Assembly (NCBI GenBank): GCA_004151065.3
Contig: NWUY0304910242.1
Span: 9,469-29,752, forward strand
Length of the DNA: 20,284 bases
Direction: 5' to 3'
Origin: Larix sibirica
Lineage: Eukaryota > Streptophyta > Pinopsida > Pinales > Pinaceae
This document shows positions 10,541 to 19,005 of the stretch, one piece after another. The stretch's first letter is position 1, and every line of letters starts with the position of its first letter. A model generated the notes under the pieces. That model was not told where the DNA came from, did no database searches, and worked only from the letters and a program-made list of their open reading frames with translations. The translations under genes were made by a program, and so were the position numbers.

Positions 10541-11350
10541 GAAGATGAGGATGAGATAGACGAGTTGCGACACCTCTCTTTTGAGGAATCAGAGGGGTCC
10601 CGCCGAATAAAAGAAAAGTATGCAAAAGAGACTCAAAAGCCAGCAACCTTTCAAGTTGTGGAAAATGAACCTGGAGACAGAAGATAAGCCGAAGATTGCC
10701 TCAGTAGGCGACTACTGGGATGAGAAGACAATGTAAGAGGTTGCGGCTCTCCTGAAGGAGTATGAAGATCTTTTCCCGCAGAGCTTCACAAAATTGAAAG
10801 GTCCGGAGGTCTTGTACTTATTAGGACAAGGGATAAAAGGCAATATGGAATAAATTGAATTTGATCTGCGGCCAGACGCAAAGCCGGTGAAGCACAGACC
10901 ATACAGACTCAATCCCAGGGTCAAGGAGAAGGTGAAGAAGGAGATAGACTTTATGCTGGCTGCGGGCCTTATTTTTGCGGTTGAGGAATCAGAATGGATA
11001 AGTCCGATTGTCATCCAAAGTAAAAAGGGCACGGAAGACATAAGAGTCTGTGTGGATTTCAGGAGCCTGAATGCAGCCTGCGTGCATGATCCATTTCCAA
11101 CCCCTTTCAGCTACGAAGTCTTGGACCAGGTTGCAAGCAAAGAAGCATATTCATTTACAGACGGGTTCTCCGGGTATCATCAAGTTTGGATTACGGAGGA
11201 AGATCAAAATAAAACTAATTTTACCACCGAATGGGGCTCGTTCGCGTACAATGTGATGCCCTTTGGGCTTAAGAACGCGCCCGCGGTATTCTCTCGGATT
11301 GTTATAGCTGCTTTTAGAGACTAAATACAAAAAATCCTGGAGGTATGGTT
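10541..11350 (+). pseudogene. Ty3/gypsy retrotransposon reverse transcriptase remnant
   Basis: This is the pol region of a plant Ty3/gypsy LTR retrotransposon, whose reverse transcriptase copies element RNA into DNA. An acidic, RT-proximal linker (from 10541; LSFEESEG, then KEKYAKETQKP) is followed, after a one-base shift near 10676-10689, by PKIASVGDYWDE and LLKEYEDLFPQ. The RT core then has KHRPYRLNPRVKEKV (from 10887), EWISPIVIQSKKG, VCVDFRSLNAACVHDPFP, SFTDGFSGYHQV (carrying the first catalytic Asp) and MPFGLKNAPAVFSR (about 11256-11297). In-frame stops occur at 10734-10736, 10851-10853 and 11322-11324. After the last stop only a few residues of the next helix (ILEV) can be followed, and the YxDD catalytic box is absent, as are RNase H and integrase. 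The open stretch 10887-11324 has no true ATG start. It cannot encode active enzyme. Confidence 0.92.
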
Positions 11351-13440
11351 GGTATCATCGGGCATAGAAATTGTCTGTTGTTATTATACAACTTAGCCAT
11401 TTGAAGCACTTAAAACCAATAGTGGGCTGGATTCTTTTTCTATCCTTTATTATATACGTGATTTATGTTCTTTCATTACCAAAGGAATAGAATGGAAGTA
11501 CGCTAGTAGGTGTTAGAGATGCCGACCTGTATTAATTCAGGGAATTCCACCCTATGTGGAGGAAATCATTTTGACCGGTGCTTAGGTATAGGATGCTCAG
11601 ATTGAAGTAAGTCAAGAGTAGGCTGTCCTTGAGCACCTGTTTGAGAGCAAGATTTCTCTATATTTCCCATCCAATTAGTGTACTGAATGACGCGTTCGTT
11701 ATGGAAGTAACATAGGAACCACTACATATCATCCCATTCTGCTACCTTCCTTTGGCCGAGGTTGGATTGAACGATTGGGGCAGATCAAATTGAAAAGGAA
11801 AGGGGAGTGCACCAAATCCATGGGTGGGTTGTCTATGTAGTACAAATTACTAGGCTGGATCCCGTGAAGCAGGGGTAGTGACGGTCATTCGGGCGGGATG
11901 AACTCCATGCCTATCCCCCACACCTGAAGGGGGGCTATTTTACAAAATTTTGGTTTGATAGATTCCTTGTCCTCCTACGTCGAACAAGCTTTTCGTGCGT
12001 GCTATATATTTTAAGCTTGTATTGTAAACTCGGGAATGGAGGAGGGACGCAGTTACTCCCGCGTCGCGTGGCTTTGTCTATGCCTGCTTGCCTGGAGAAC
12101 TCGAACCACTAACCCACCCTCACACTTTTTGAAAAGTAGGACCTTTAAATAAAATGTATACTCCCTTCATAACCACCAGTAGCAGCGTAGTACATACAAT
12201 AGGCTCCTTCCCCTTATTTAGTTTTCTGGTCTTACCCCGGGGATAAATAACTCTAGGCGGGGCGGCAGGGAGTATCCATAGCCAATCATTATAGCCCACC
12301 AATCACATTCGTTCGGGAACCAATCCCAATCCGATGGCGAGACCTAACTATTACTAGCTTCGCGAGGAAATATAGGGAATTTTATATAGATAAGCAAGTG
12401 TGGGATAAAATAGGCTGGGTAGGGCTGGGCACCGCATCCGTACATAGTAGTGGTACTGAGAAGCATCTAAAGATATGGCAGTGGGGTGTGGTCAGGGAGA
12501 AGAGTTATTTACGCAAGGCATTTTGGCAGACAAGGAGGGAATGGAATGACATACAGAAGCGCGAGGGGAGGAATTTATTGATACGGGAAAGCAAAAGGGA
12601 TGGATTTACTAGAGGAAGGATGGCGGGTGACCAGAAAGGGAGCGATGTGAGTTATCCATGCATATCAATAATTGCATACATCTTTCCGTTTAGAGGATAA
12701 GAGAACAAAACAAATATTATGCCTATCTTTCATTTTGGGTGGGGGTGGCTTCTATCTGGGTGGAGAATGCAGAATAGAATAAGACTCTTGCCTGCCTATC
12801 CGGGAATGGTGGGATGCGGGGTTGGATAAATGGAAGGAGTGGCTGTAAACTACTCTATTTATTTAATAATAAAGTGTCATTTCTATTCTATTAGCCGGTT
12901 CCTCCATTTATGGGTTGCGCCCAGGGAGCCGGTCAGTCATATATCAACAACTTATTCCCTACGGCCTTAGATCTTAGGAGAGATACAGATACCGGGACCT
13001 TTGGCTTGGGGGAGATAAGTTGTTCCTCCCCCTCTTCATCCTCAGGAGATAGCATCGGAGGGCATTGAGCCTTTCGCGTAACCTTATGTGAGACATTTTC
13101 CACAGGAGTTTGTTTTTTCTCAGCAGCACTTGCACGTATCTGGGATACAACTTTGTTTTCTGCTCCTTCATCTTAGACTATAGGTTTTATTTAGCATAGT
13201 TAGACCCTCATTAGTCCTACCTAGTAGTTAGGTCTGCGCCAAATAGTGGCTTTAAGGATGTAAGTTGCGTAACGAATAGTTTTCCTATAGGGAAGGCCGA
13301 TGGGAAGGTACATATTTATCAGTAACTAAAGTGACCCTTTCGAGGAGGGATGTTATAGAATAAGTTGAAGTACCCTAAGATATAGGGTGGCTTAGTTAGA
13401 GTGATGGTAGCATCATGTGTGTTACGCGATTGGGGAGTGT
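11351..13440. other. Non-coding spacer, mitochondrial-like, one ATG-less open frame
   Basis: No recognisable gene is present. A 100-codon plus-strand frame at 12398-12700 is open, but it begins at GTG and has no ATG until late. Its Trp-, Arg- and Lys-rich text reflects purine-rich DNA, so I do not call it a gene. Smaller minus-strand frames at 12120-12302 and 12974-13171 look equally fortuitous. The sequence is rich in GGG and GGAAG words like plant mitochondrial spacer. On the minus strand near 12095-12120 a GGTTCGAGTTC word resembles a tRNA T-arm, but no cloverleaf can be drawn around it. Confidence 0.35.
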
Positions 13441-13442
13441 AG

Positions 13443-14020
13443 TTAGAGTGTCTCCCATATAATGGTAGGGACATAGAATCTTGCCTGAAATGGGGCAAGG
13501 TACGGTAGTTAGTGAGTTGTCCCATAATGCGAGTCATGATCTGCAATACCAGAATTGATGCCTGGATCCACCTTCGATGCCGTGGAATCCAAGTGGTCTG
13601 TGGCAAGACGACTTTCATTCAGGTAATTGAATTTATACACACACAGAATTAATACACACAGAGGCGAAGAGATAGAATTAAGTGATTTGTCCCATAAGTG
13701 GGCAGGTGAAAATGAGATATGGGACCGAGGGGTTGCCATGGGACTTATTCTTCATCTTTAGCGAAGTGAAAGTGTCAGTAGCTAAAGGAAGGATATGGTC
13801 CCAAAAATTGAACCGGAGACCTGGAGCCGAGGGGCTGTCATGGGCGCCTCTTTGCCTCTCACGAAGTGGAAGTGGTCAGTAGGTGAGGATAGAGAATGTC
13901 CCTAAATGAACGAACCGTACTGGTATAAGGAATTACCAGGGAGTCTTTTCATTGCCTTTAGCGAAGTGAAAATATAAGTAGCAAAGGATTTATAGGAGCT
14001 CTAAAATGCGTCCCAATAGC
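13443..14020 (+). repeat. Imperfect tandem repeat, about 100-112 base unit with hairpin
   Basis: Three clear copies begin with GTCCC words at 13689, 13798 and 13898 (109, 100 and 112 bases); a fourth start lies at 14010. Looser relatives begin near 13446 (GTCTCCCATA) and 13519 (GTCCCATAATG). Each full copy has a GACC/GAGG-type middle, then a GCGAAGTGAAAGT-like box, then a CAGTAGCTAAAGG-like box. The arms flanking the box can pair: CTTTAGC with GCTAAAG in copy 1 (13756-13787), CTCAC with GTGAG in copy 2 (13858-13887), and CCTTTAGC with GCAAAGG with one bulge in copy 3 (13955-13987). Open frames across this region are fortuitous. Confidence 0.75.
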
Positions 14021-14560
14021 GTGAGATACAGTAGTTGCGGTATTTTGGGTGTAGTCAAGATAGCAAACTATAATGATAAGGATAAATGGGCAAAATAATA
14101 GATAGGAAATGCCTGAGCCAATTTGGGCATATATTGTGTTATCCTTTGATTGATATCTCGCTTCGTGCCTAAGTGATACTTGTACTTGATTGATTTGATG
14201 CCTAAGTATTAGTGTACTTTTCTGTTATTTCTCTTTTTATTTGTTTTTCTTTGCTGCTCCTCCCTCCTTGACCTTATGTTTTTAGAGTTTAATAAAAGGT
14301 GCTCCTATCCCTGGGCGGATCATACTCTGGCAATCCGTTGACCGCGGCAACGAGATTGAGACGCACGCTAACGACCCAGGAAGGTGTCAGTTAACCTAAA
14401 GGGTGAAAGTCATGTTTGCGGGGCGCTTTTATTATGCCTAAGGCAACTCGAAAATAAAGAGAGATGGGAGGGGAAGGAGTTTTTACCTAACTTGTGTAAG
14501 TACTAATTTTATGAAAGGTATGTGCATATAACAGTTGAACGAAGAGTTCGTCAGCTGTGG
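14021..14560. other. Non-coding stretch between repeat families
   Basis: I found no gene. A pyrimidine-rich tract lies at about 14215-14270. A GC-richer segment at about 14300-14430 resembles plant mitochondrial spacer (CAATCCGTTGACCGCGGCAA). Two related words, GATTGATATC and GATTGATTTGATGCCTAAGT, recur around 14147-14210 with GTGCCTAAGTGATACTTG, suggesting another small local duplication. Confidence 0.35.
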
Positions 14561-14566
14561 ATCTGG

Positions 14567-14667
14567 CTAGTATATCCTATGTGGAAGGAATACTAGTTGG
14601 ACTAAAACTGTCTAGTAAATGTCTAGCAGACAAAATCCGACTAGTATACTCCTGTGTGGGAGGAGTA
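14567..14667 (+). repeat. Duplicated hairpin pair
   Basis: The first hairpin (14567-14596) has a seven-pair outer stem (CTAGTAT with ATACTAG) and a four-pair inner stem (TCCT with AGGA), closing a loop beginning ATGTGG. About 75 bases later a related sequence (14641-14667) starts CTAGTATACTCCT and pairs TACTCCT (14647-14653) with AGGAGTA (14661-14667) over GTGTGGG. The two copies share sequence but use different pairs to keep a stem, with similar GTGG-containing loops. Confidence 0.6.
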
Positions 14668-14798
14668 AAGGGACGAAAGGAATATGCATTGAGTCCGACT
14701 AATATAGTATGATTCGCAAGGACAGCTCTATGTGTGCCGGGCGGATAATCCTCCGCAAAAGACCAATCAATCTGGTCGAACGTTGAGTAATTTGCCAT
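14577..14798 (-). CDS. Hypothetical open frame, 73 residues
   Basis: The minus-strand frame starts at an ATG (14796-14798) and reads MANYSTFDQIDWSFAEDYPP at its start. The text is protein-like in composition, but it crosses the duplicated hairpins at 14567-14667, so its C-terminal half is explained by the repeat. I do not recognise any family. Retroelement gag or pol linkers sometimes read like this, but there is no motif to claim it. Confidence 0.15.
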   Translation of the reverse strand: MANYSTFDQIDWSFAEDYPPGTHRAVLANHTILVGLNAYSFRPFTPPTQEYTSRILSARHLLDSFSPTSIPST

Positions 14799-14891
14799 AA
14801 AGTATCACGGTAACATAGGGTTGGTCCATATTAAGACATATTCAGTTCGCGACTTCTCCGACATTTGAATGAAAAATCCAACAAACGCGTT

Positions 14892-15099
14892 GGTCATGGT
14901 GTACATGTGTAACCGTGGAATTAGGGGACCCTAATGCAGGGGTCCATTCATGTAGGAGTCAATTTCTTTTCATACTGAATAAGATATTGGTTGGTCAAGG
15001 TGTACAAGTTGATCATGGAATTCGGACACCCTAATGAGTATCACAAACATGTACTATAAATTTAAGACACGTAGATCGTGGAATCTGGGTACCATAATG
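14892..15099 (+). repeat. Three imperfect repeats with a 22-base core
   Basis: Cores at 14915-14936, 15015-15036 and 15078-15099 share the pattern (G/A)TGGAAT, a variable G-rich middle, then ACC(C/A)TAATG. The first two copies extend 22-23 bases upstream with GGTCA(T/A)GGTGTACA. Spacings are 100 and 63 bases, so copies are dispersed rather than strictly tandem. No gene function is evident. Confidence 0.75.
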
Positions 15100-15150
15100 G
15101 GCCCTAGCTTTTTTCAGGTAATGGAGCAATGACCTAGTTCCTTAATAGTA

Positions 15151-15271
15151 GCGTTTTAAAGGCCTTGTTTTTAATAGATTAGTCCTAGTGGCTCTAGGTA
15201 GCGTTTCAAAGGCTTTATTCCCTTAATTAGTAAGTGTTCAAAGGCCTTGTTTCTTTAATAGATCAGTCCTA
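15151..15271 (+). repeat. Three imperfect repeats containing CAAAGGC(C/T)TT
   Basis: Copies at 15151-15187, 15201-15232 and 15234-15271 read GCGTTTTAAAGGCCTTG, GCGTTTCAAAGGCTTTA and GTGTTCAAAGGCCTTG. The first and third continue with AATAGAT(T/C)AGTCCTAGT. The middle copy is shorter at its right side. It adjoins the previous repeat family without sharing its sequence. Confidence 0.75.
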
Positions 15272-15290
15272 GTTGTCAGGAGGTATGATT

Positions 15291-15320
15291 TGCCTTGACT
15301 TGCTTTGACTTGCTTTATGG
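15291..15320 (+). repeat. Decamer tandem repeat, three units
   Basis: The units are TGCCTTGACT, TGCTTTGACT and TGCTTTATGG. The first two differ by one base and the third has diverged at its end. It is another instance of stepwise drift. Confidence 0.7.
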
Positions 15321-15330
15321 TTAAAAAGGT

Positions 15331-15413
15331 GAAGGCTGCGAGAAAGAAAAATGGTCATTTTACGAAGGGAAGAGCATGAAAGCTGCGAGAAAGAAACATG
15401 CTATTTTGAGGAA
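15331..15413 (+). repeat. Imperfect duplication of about 36 bases
   Basis: Copies at 15331-15367 and 15378-15413 share GCTGCGAGAAAGAAA followed by ATG(G)(T/C)-ATTTT. They are separated by ten bases (GGAAGAGCAT). Most differences are substitutions and single-base indels. Confidence 0.75.
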
Positions 15414-15463
15414 TTAATTAAACGTGTTGCTGAGAATTGACTAAACTTGTTTCATGCAAAAAG

Positions 15464-15581
15464 AGGCGAAACTGTGAAAAGGCGAACTGTAAAAGAACGG
15501 GCTGTTCAAGGGGGGAGGCCAGAATCTGTGTACCGCATTAGATCCGTCGGAATCACTACACCTGCGGAATCACTACATCTG
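15464..15581 (+). repeat. Two small tandem duplications (16 and 17 base units)
   Basis: AGGCGAAACTGTGAAA (15464-15479) is followed by AGGCGAACTGTAAAAG (15480-15495). Further on, CGGAATCACTACACCTG (15548-15564) is followed by CGGAATCACTACATCTG (15565-15581), with one mismatch. Both lie in an open frame (15447-15770) that lacks any ATG start, so I do not call a gene there. Confidence 0.75.
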
Positions 15582-15828
15582 TGTCCTGTGTACACGACTC
15601 GATCGGTCCTGTTCTCCTTTGGTGCTGTTGGTTTCCTCGAAAGCACTTATTTAGGTGTGGTTTATTCTGCTGGCCAAACAGGTACTCACTTATGCTGGTC
15701 TCAAGGTTCAGGGTTTAATTACTATGCTCAACGACCTCCCGTTTTTTTCCCGAACTCACATTTGTATTAAGCTAAATCGATCGGAGCATGTCAGGTTATT
15801 CTTTCCTTCCATCCGATCATCCAATGCT

Positions 15829-16101
15829 CTATGGGGTATTACAAAGTAGTCTAAGTGAGGCAGGCAGTATTAAATCCAGCAGTTTCCACGCCCCCTCTCT
15901 GAAGTGCCGGCAGTAGTTTATCAATCCAATCCGGTGCTGATAAAAAGAAGGTAAGTCAATAAGGTGTGAGTATAAAGTTCCTCGAACCTGCGACCATTCA
16001 AAGCCCACCCAAGCTGGTACAATCAATCTCTGGAGTCTGATCTGATTGTATTGAATAAAAGAGCGCGCCTTACAGGAGAGTAGCTGTCTTCTAACTGACA
16101 T
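15829..16101 (-). CDS. Hypothetical mitochondrial-type frame, 90 residues
   Basis: The frame opens with an ATG (16099-16101) and encodes a basic, hydrophobic peptide beginning MSVRRQLLSCKARSFIQY. The surrounding DNA has plant mitochondrial spacer character, where such unassigned frames are common and mostly not conserved. A second minus-strand frame (16023-16238) overlaps it in another phase and starts at GTG. I recognise no domain. Confidence 0.2.
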   Translation of the reverse strand: MSVRRQLLSCKARSFIQYNQIRLQRLIVPAWVGFEWSQVRGTLYSHLIDLPSFYQHRIGLINYCRHFREGAWKLLDLILPASLRLLCNTP

Positions 16102-16391
16102 TCATTCTTCGAGTATGGACTAAATAAGACCAGTGCCTCCAACCAGAGTTTGTATCGTGGGACCTTAAGTAAGTGGATCGGCCTGAACAATGAAAAAGTA
16201 AGCCAGCCTGTATAATAAATCCTTCCTTTTCCGAACACAAAAAGAAATATAAATTAGCTCTAAGCTGAAGTTTCGAAGAAAGGGCTGCCGATGCCGATAG
16301 GGATTATAACTAATAAGACTATATTAATATAAGTTTATTCATACAAGTAAGTCCCGTCGTCTCATCCAACACTAAATCGGTGTGCTAAAGA

Positions 16392-16640
16392 CTAAACTTC
16401 TAAAGGCACCGAAGGAGGCTCTCTCTGCCTTGAAGATGTTCTGGTCGATATAACCCTTCTGAAATGCAGCTTTGTCTGAAGTAAACCCTTGTTTGGGTTC
16501 CGAGTATGATTCCAACATTGGGGTATTTCACTCTCTGCTTGATTAAGCCAATTCGATTCATTCATGCATTTCCGGTGATTCCTTCCACAGGCCGTGGGGG
16601 CAAGATAACGAGGGAGCGTACGGCGGGTTAGGAGCTTCAT
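16392..16640 (-). CDS. Hypothetical mitochondrial-type frame, 82 residues
   Basis: An ATG at 16638-16640 opens a frame reading MKLLTRRTLPRYLAPTACGR at its start and rich in Arg, Asn and Ser. It abuts the next minus-strand frame, whose stop overlaps this start. A start-stop overlap of this kind can mean co-transcription, but here it is equally consistent with chance, since two overlapping upstream frames end within four bases of each other. No family is recognised. Confidence 0.2.
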   Translation of the reverse strand: MKLLTRRTLPRYLAPTACGRNHRKCMNESNWLNQAESEIPQCWNHTRNPNKGLLQTKLHFRRVISTRTSSRQREPPSVPLEV

Positions 16641-16882
16641 TCAGCTATAAAAAGTCCATTCCCTGAGCAGCAAGTTTGGTAATTGCGGGGTGGCTCTGGT
16701 GGATCCCCAGAAACCTTCCCAAGAACGCATTTTATAAAGGCACCTCGTGGTTTGTACGGGTTCGGAGCACAGTATACTCCATCTGGTTCTAAAATTCGAT
16801 TTGTCTTTAGCAAAATAGCTGAGTCCAAGCCAGTTAAGGATGCGAAGTAATAACTCGCCCGACCATATGAATTTATTTCCAT
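16637..16882 (-). CDS. Hypothetical mitochondrial-type frame, 81 residues
   Basis: The ATG lies at 16880-16882. The peptide contains GRASYYFASLTGLDSAIL near its start and a Pro/Cys-containing middle (ILEPDGVYCAPNPYKPRG), ending near GNGLFIAE. It reads more like protein than most frames here, and may be a fragment of a longer exon. An overlapping frame in another phase (16641-16919, ATG at 16917-16919, 92 residues, Leu- and Trp-rich) competes for the same DNA. I cannot assign a family to either. Confidence 0.25.
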   Translation of the reverse strand: MEINSYGRASYYFASLTGLDSAILLKTNRILEPDGVYCAPNPYKPRGAFIKCVLGKVSGDPPEPPRNYQTCCSGNGLFIAE

Positions 16883-16924
16883 CAAAGCAAAAAAACAAAA
16901 GTGAATACAAAGAGTTCATAAGCG

Positions 16925-17430
16925 AGTAAGACCGGATGGATCGGGTGAAAGGTCTAATCTAAATATAGAAAAATGAGTAACAAAAACTGAGCTGTGTCAC
17001 GCGTTCTGGTCTCAAATGATATCTAGCTCATCCGGGGTCCAAAACTCGCTTTTGAAATAGGCAACTCGCTCGACTCCGTGCCTTATTCCGGGCTCCAAAG
17101 GCACCTACCATAGGCACCTACCATATTGGGGCACCCATGTTCCGGTCAATCCAAAAAAGCTTTTCAGCTGCTGTTTTTTCTATAAAAAATCCTGGTTTCG
17201 AGGGGGAAACATAATAATAATCTAGCAGAGTTTATCGGGCACCCGCATTTTTATTTAGGTAAATCAATTAATTACAGCGCCTTCCCCCGAAGCAAGATAT
17301 AAAAGCCATGCTGGTTCGTCTCGTCTGTCCGGCAATTTGAAAAACATTCTTAAATGCTATCCATCGGGGCATTTCAAGTGGATTTTATTCTTAATGAAAC
17401 ATGCCCTTTCACGGCGTTTATTTAGGATTG
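16925..17430. other. Mitochondrial-like spacer without a gene
   Basis: No usable open frame is present. A perfect 13-base tandem duplication (GGCACCTACCATA) stands at 17100-17125. The rest has mixed composition and no RNA gene signature that I can defend. Confidence 0.4.
17100..17125 (+). repeat. Perfect 13-base tandem duplication
   Basis: GGCACCTACCATA occurs twice without a gap (17100-17112 and 17113-17125). Because the copies are identical it is probably recent compared with the diverged repeats nearby. Confidence 0.85.
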
Positions 17431-17952
17431 CCAGGTGTCGCTGATACCCAAGAGTCAATGCCGGAACTCGATCCAAGATTCGATGCAGTCGATGCCAGGT
17501 GTCATAGTCGCTAGTCGTAGTAGCCAGTTGGCAGTATTAGCTAGAAGGTCATTCATTGCCAGCCGGTCATTGTTCGATAGCTGATCATTTTAAGACAGTC
17601 ATTGCCAGGAGGTACATAAGGTGGTCATAGCCGCCAATCATAGACAGGAGGTGGGTCATTGCCTGGTTTCTTTGATGCCGATTCCCTTGGTTCTTTCCCA
17701 GTCGATCTTTGACTGATGAAGGTCATTGCCAATAGAGTCGATCATTGTAAGCCGGTCATAGCTTGGATTTTATACTCGGCTGCTGGGCTAATAAGCTGCT
17801 TGGCTATTCAACTAGAATACTACGTGTGACTTGGTTACTTGGAGACCTAGGATACTTGGATACCGGGCTCGGTTGGACTGATCAACTGGGATAATAAACT
17901 GCTTGGCTACTCGAATTGGCTTGGTTACGGATCGACTGCGCTAGTCAACTGT

Positions 17953-17991
17953 GCTAATCGAATGGGCTAATCGAATGGGCTAATCGAATGG
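17953..17991 (+). repeat. Perfect 13-base unit, three tandem copies
   Basis: GCTAATCGAATGG is repeated exactly three times (17953, 17966, 17979). The flanks contain diverged versions (GCTAGTCAACTGT before, GCTATTCGACTGG after), so this is a young expansion inside an older array. Confidence 0.9.
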
Positions 17992-18339
17992 GATGGTGGC
18001 TGCTGCGCTATTCGACTGGGCCGGAAACAGTCAGTGCCTAGAAGCTCTTCTCACTGCTAGAACTCTTCTCAATGCAGCTACTCATCAGTGCTACAACTCT
18101 TCTCACTGCAGCTACAACCTCTACTCCATGCTACCTCTACTCAGAAAAACCTCTACTCATTGAAGCTCTATTCAGGAAGCTCTACTACGTGCATGAACTA
18201 TACTACGTGCTACAAGCTTAGTCTTTGCCAGTCAGTGCTAGAAGGTCAGTGCTATACAACCTATACTCAGTGCCCAGTTGTACGTGACCTGTTGTATGTG
18301 ACCAGTTGTTGTCCGTACCCAATTGTTCGTGCCAAGTTG

Positions 18340-18381
18340 TAGTCCGTGCCCCATAGTCCGTGCCCCATAGTCCGTGCCCAG
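18340..18381 (+). repeat. 14-base unit, three tandem copies
   Basis: TAGTCCGTGCCCCA stands at 18340-18353 and 18354-18367, followed by TAGTCCGTGCCCAG at 18368-18381. Preceding words (TTGTCCGTACCCAA, TTGTTCGTGCCAAG) are clear older relatives of the same unit. Confidence 0.9.
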
Positions 18382-18498
18382 TAGTCATACAGGAGTTGAT
18401 GCCAGGAATCGTGCTACTCGATCAGTCGATGCCAAGAGTCATAGTCGCCGGTACTGGTAGTAGATGCCGCTAGTCGCAGGAGTCGATCCCGCTACTCG

Positions 18499-19005
18499 AT
18501 GATGCTACTCGATGTCAGGTGTCGATCACTCAATGCCAGGTGCCGATGGATTATTGTCTGTTTTCGAACCGATGGATTTCTTGTGTTAATTGCCTCTATG
18601 TTTGTTTTTATGTCTTCTGTGAACCGATGCCTTCTTGTCTATTTGCGAACCGATGGAGGATGCCTTCTCGTAATTGCCTTCTATGTTTGCTTTTATGCCA
18701 CGTGCCCCTGGGTCAATGCCTGTCACAGCCGAGGAGAGTCCAGCAGTCCCCACCGGTCAATGCCAGCCGATAGGAGATCAGTACCTGGAGAGGTGCCGAT
18801 TACCGCTAGCCGATACACGGGAGAGATAACATGCCAATACACGGGAGCCCCTCATTACCCACCAGTCTATGCCTGTCCGCCGGGAGAAATAACCTCATTC
18901 ACAGGAGGTGCCGAAAGACACGAAGGAGGACTTGTAGGGAGGCCTTGCCGGGAGACCTCACCAGGAGAACTAGAACATAGCACCATACCTCGACCCTCCA
19001 ACTAG
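18499..19005 (+). CDS. Longest open frame in the window, inside repeats; doubtful
   Basis: The frame runs from an ATG at 18499 for 168 codons and is the longest in the window. Its first half contains the DNA duplication at 18554-18699, seen in protein as RTDGFLVLIASMFVFM and RTDGGCLLVIAFYVCFY. These could form two hydrophobic, possibly membrane-spanning segments. The second half is Pro-, Gly- and Glu-rich. Repeats whose unit length keeps phase can stay open without selection, and another frame (18519-18773) is open over the same DNA. I do not recognise any family, and I regard coding function as unlikely but not excluded. Confidence 0.15.
   Translation: MMLLDVRCRSLNARCRWIIVCFRTDGFLVLIASMFVFMSSVNRCLLVYLRTDGGCLLVIAFYVCFYATCPWVNACHSRGESSSPHRSMPADRRSVPGEVPITASRYTGEITCQYTGAPHYPPVYACPPGEITSFTGGAERHEGGLVGRPCRETSPGELEHSTIPRPSN
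18554..18699 (+). repeat. Imperfect 61-65 base duplication, 81-base period
   Basis: Copies at 18554-18614 and 18635-18699 both run from TTGTCT(G/A)TTT through CGAACCGATGGA to CTATGTTTG(T/C)TTTTATG(T/C)C. The second copy has small insertions after GATGGA. A partial third CGAACCGATG-like word (GAACCGATGCC) lies between them. Confidence 0.8.

Noticed and set aside
10712-11041. 109-codon minus-strand open frame
   Set aside because: Antisense shadow of the reverse transcriptase remnant.
12095-12120. Minus-strand GGTTCGAGTTC word resembling a tRNA T-arm
   Set aside because: Neither the T-stem nor an acceptor stem pairs, and no D-arm or anticodon arm can be placed upstream.
12398-12700. 100-codon plus-strand open frame
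   Set aside because: It starts at GTG with no ATG until the last third, and its composition follows the purine-rich DNA.
13682-13882. Open frame over the 100-112 base repeats
   Set aside because: Fully explained by the repeat copies; no ATG-started protein with any family resemblance.
14401-14430. GGGTGAAAGTCATG resembling group II intron domain V
   Set aside because: The paired arms (GAGCCGT... and ...ACGGTTC) are absent.
15447-15770. 107-codon plus-strand open frame
   Set aside because: It has no ATG at all, begins at TTG, and includes two small tandem duplications.
15975-15995. Minus-strand GCAGGTTCGAGG word resembling a tRNA T-loop
   Set aside because: The 3' half of the T-stem does not match and no cloverleaf fits the flanks.
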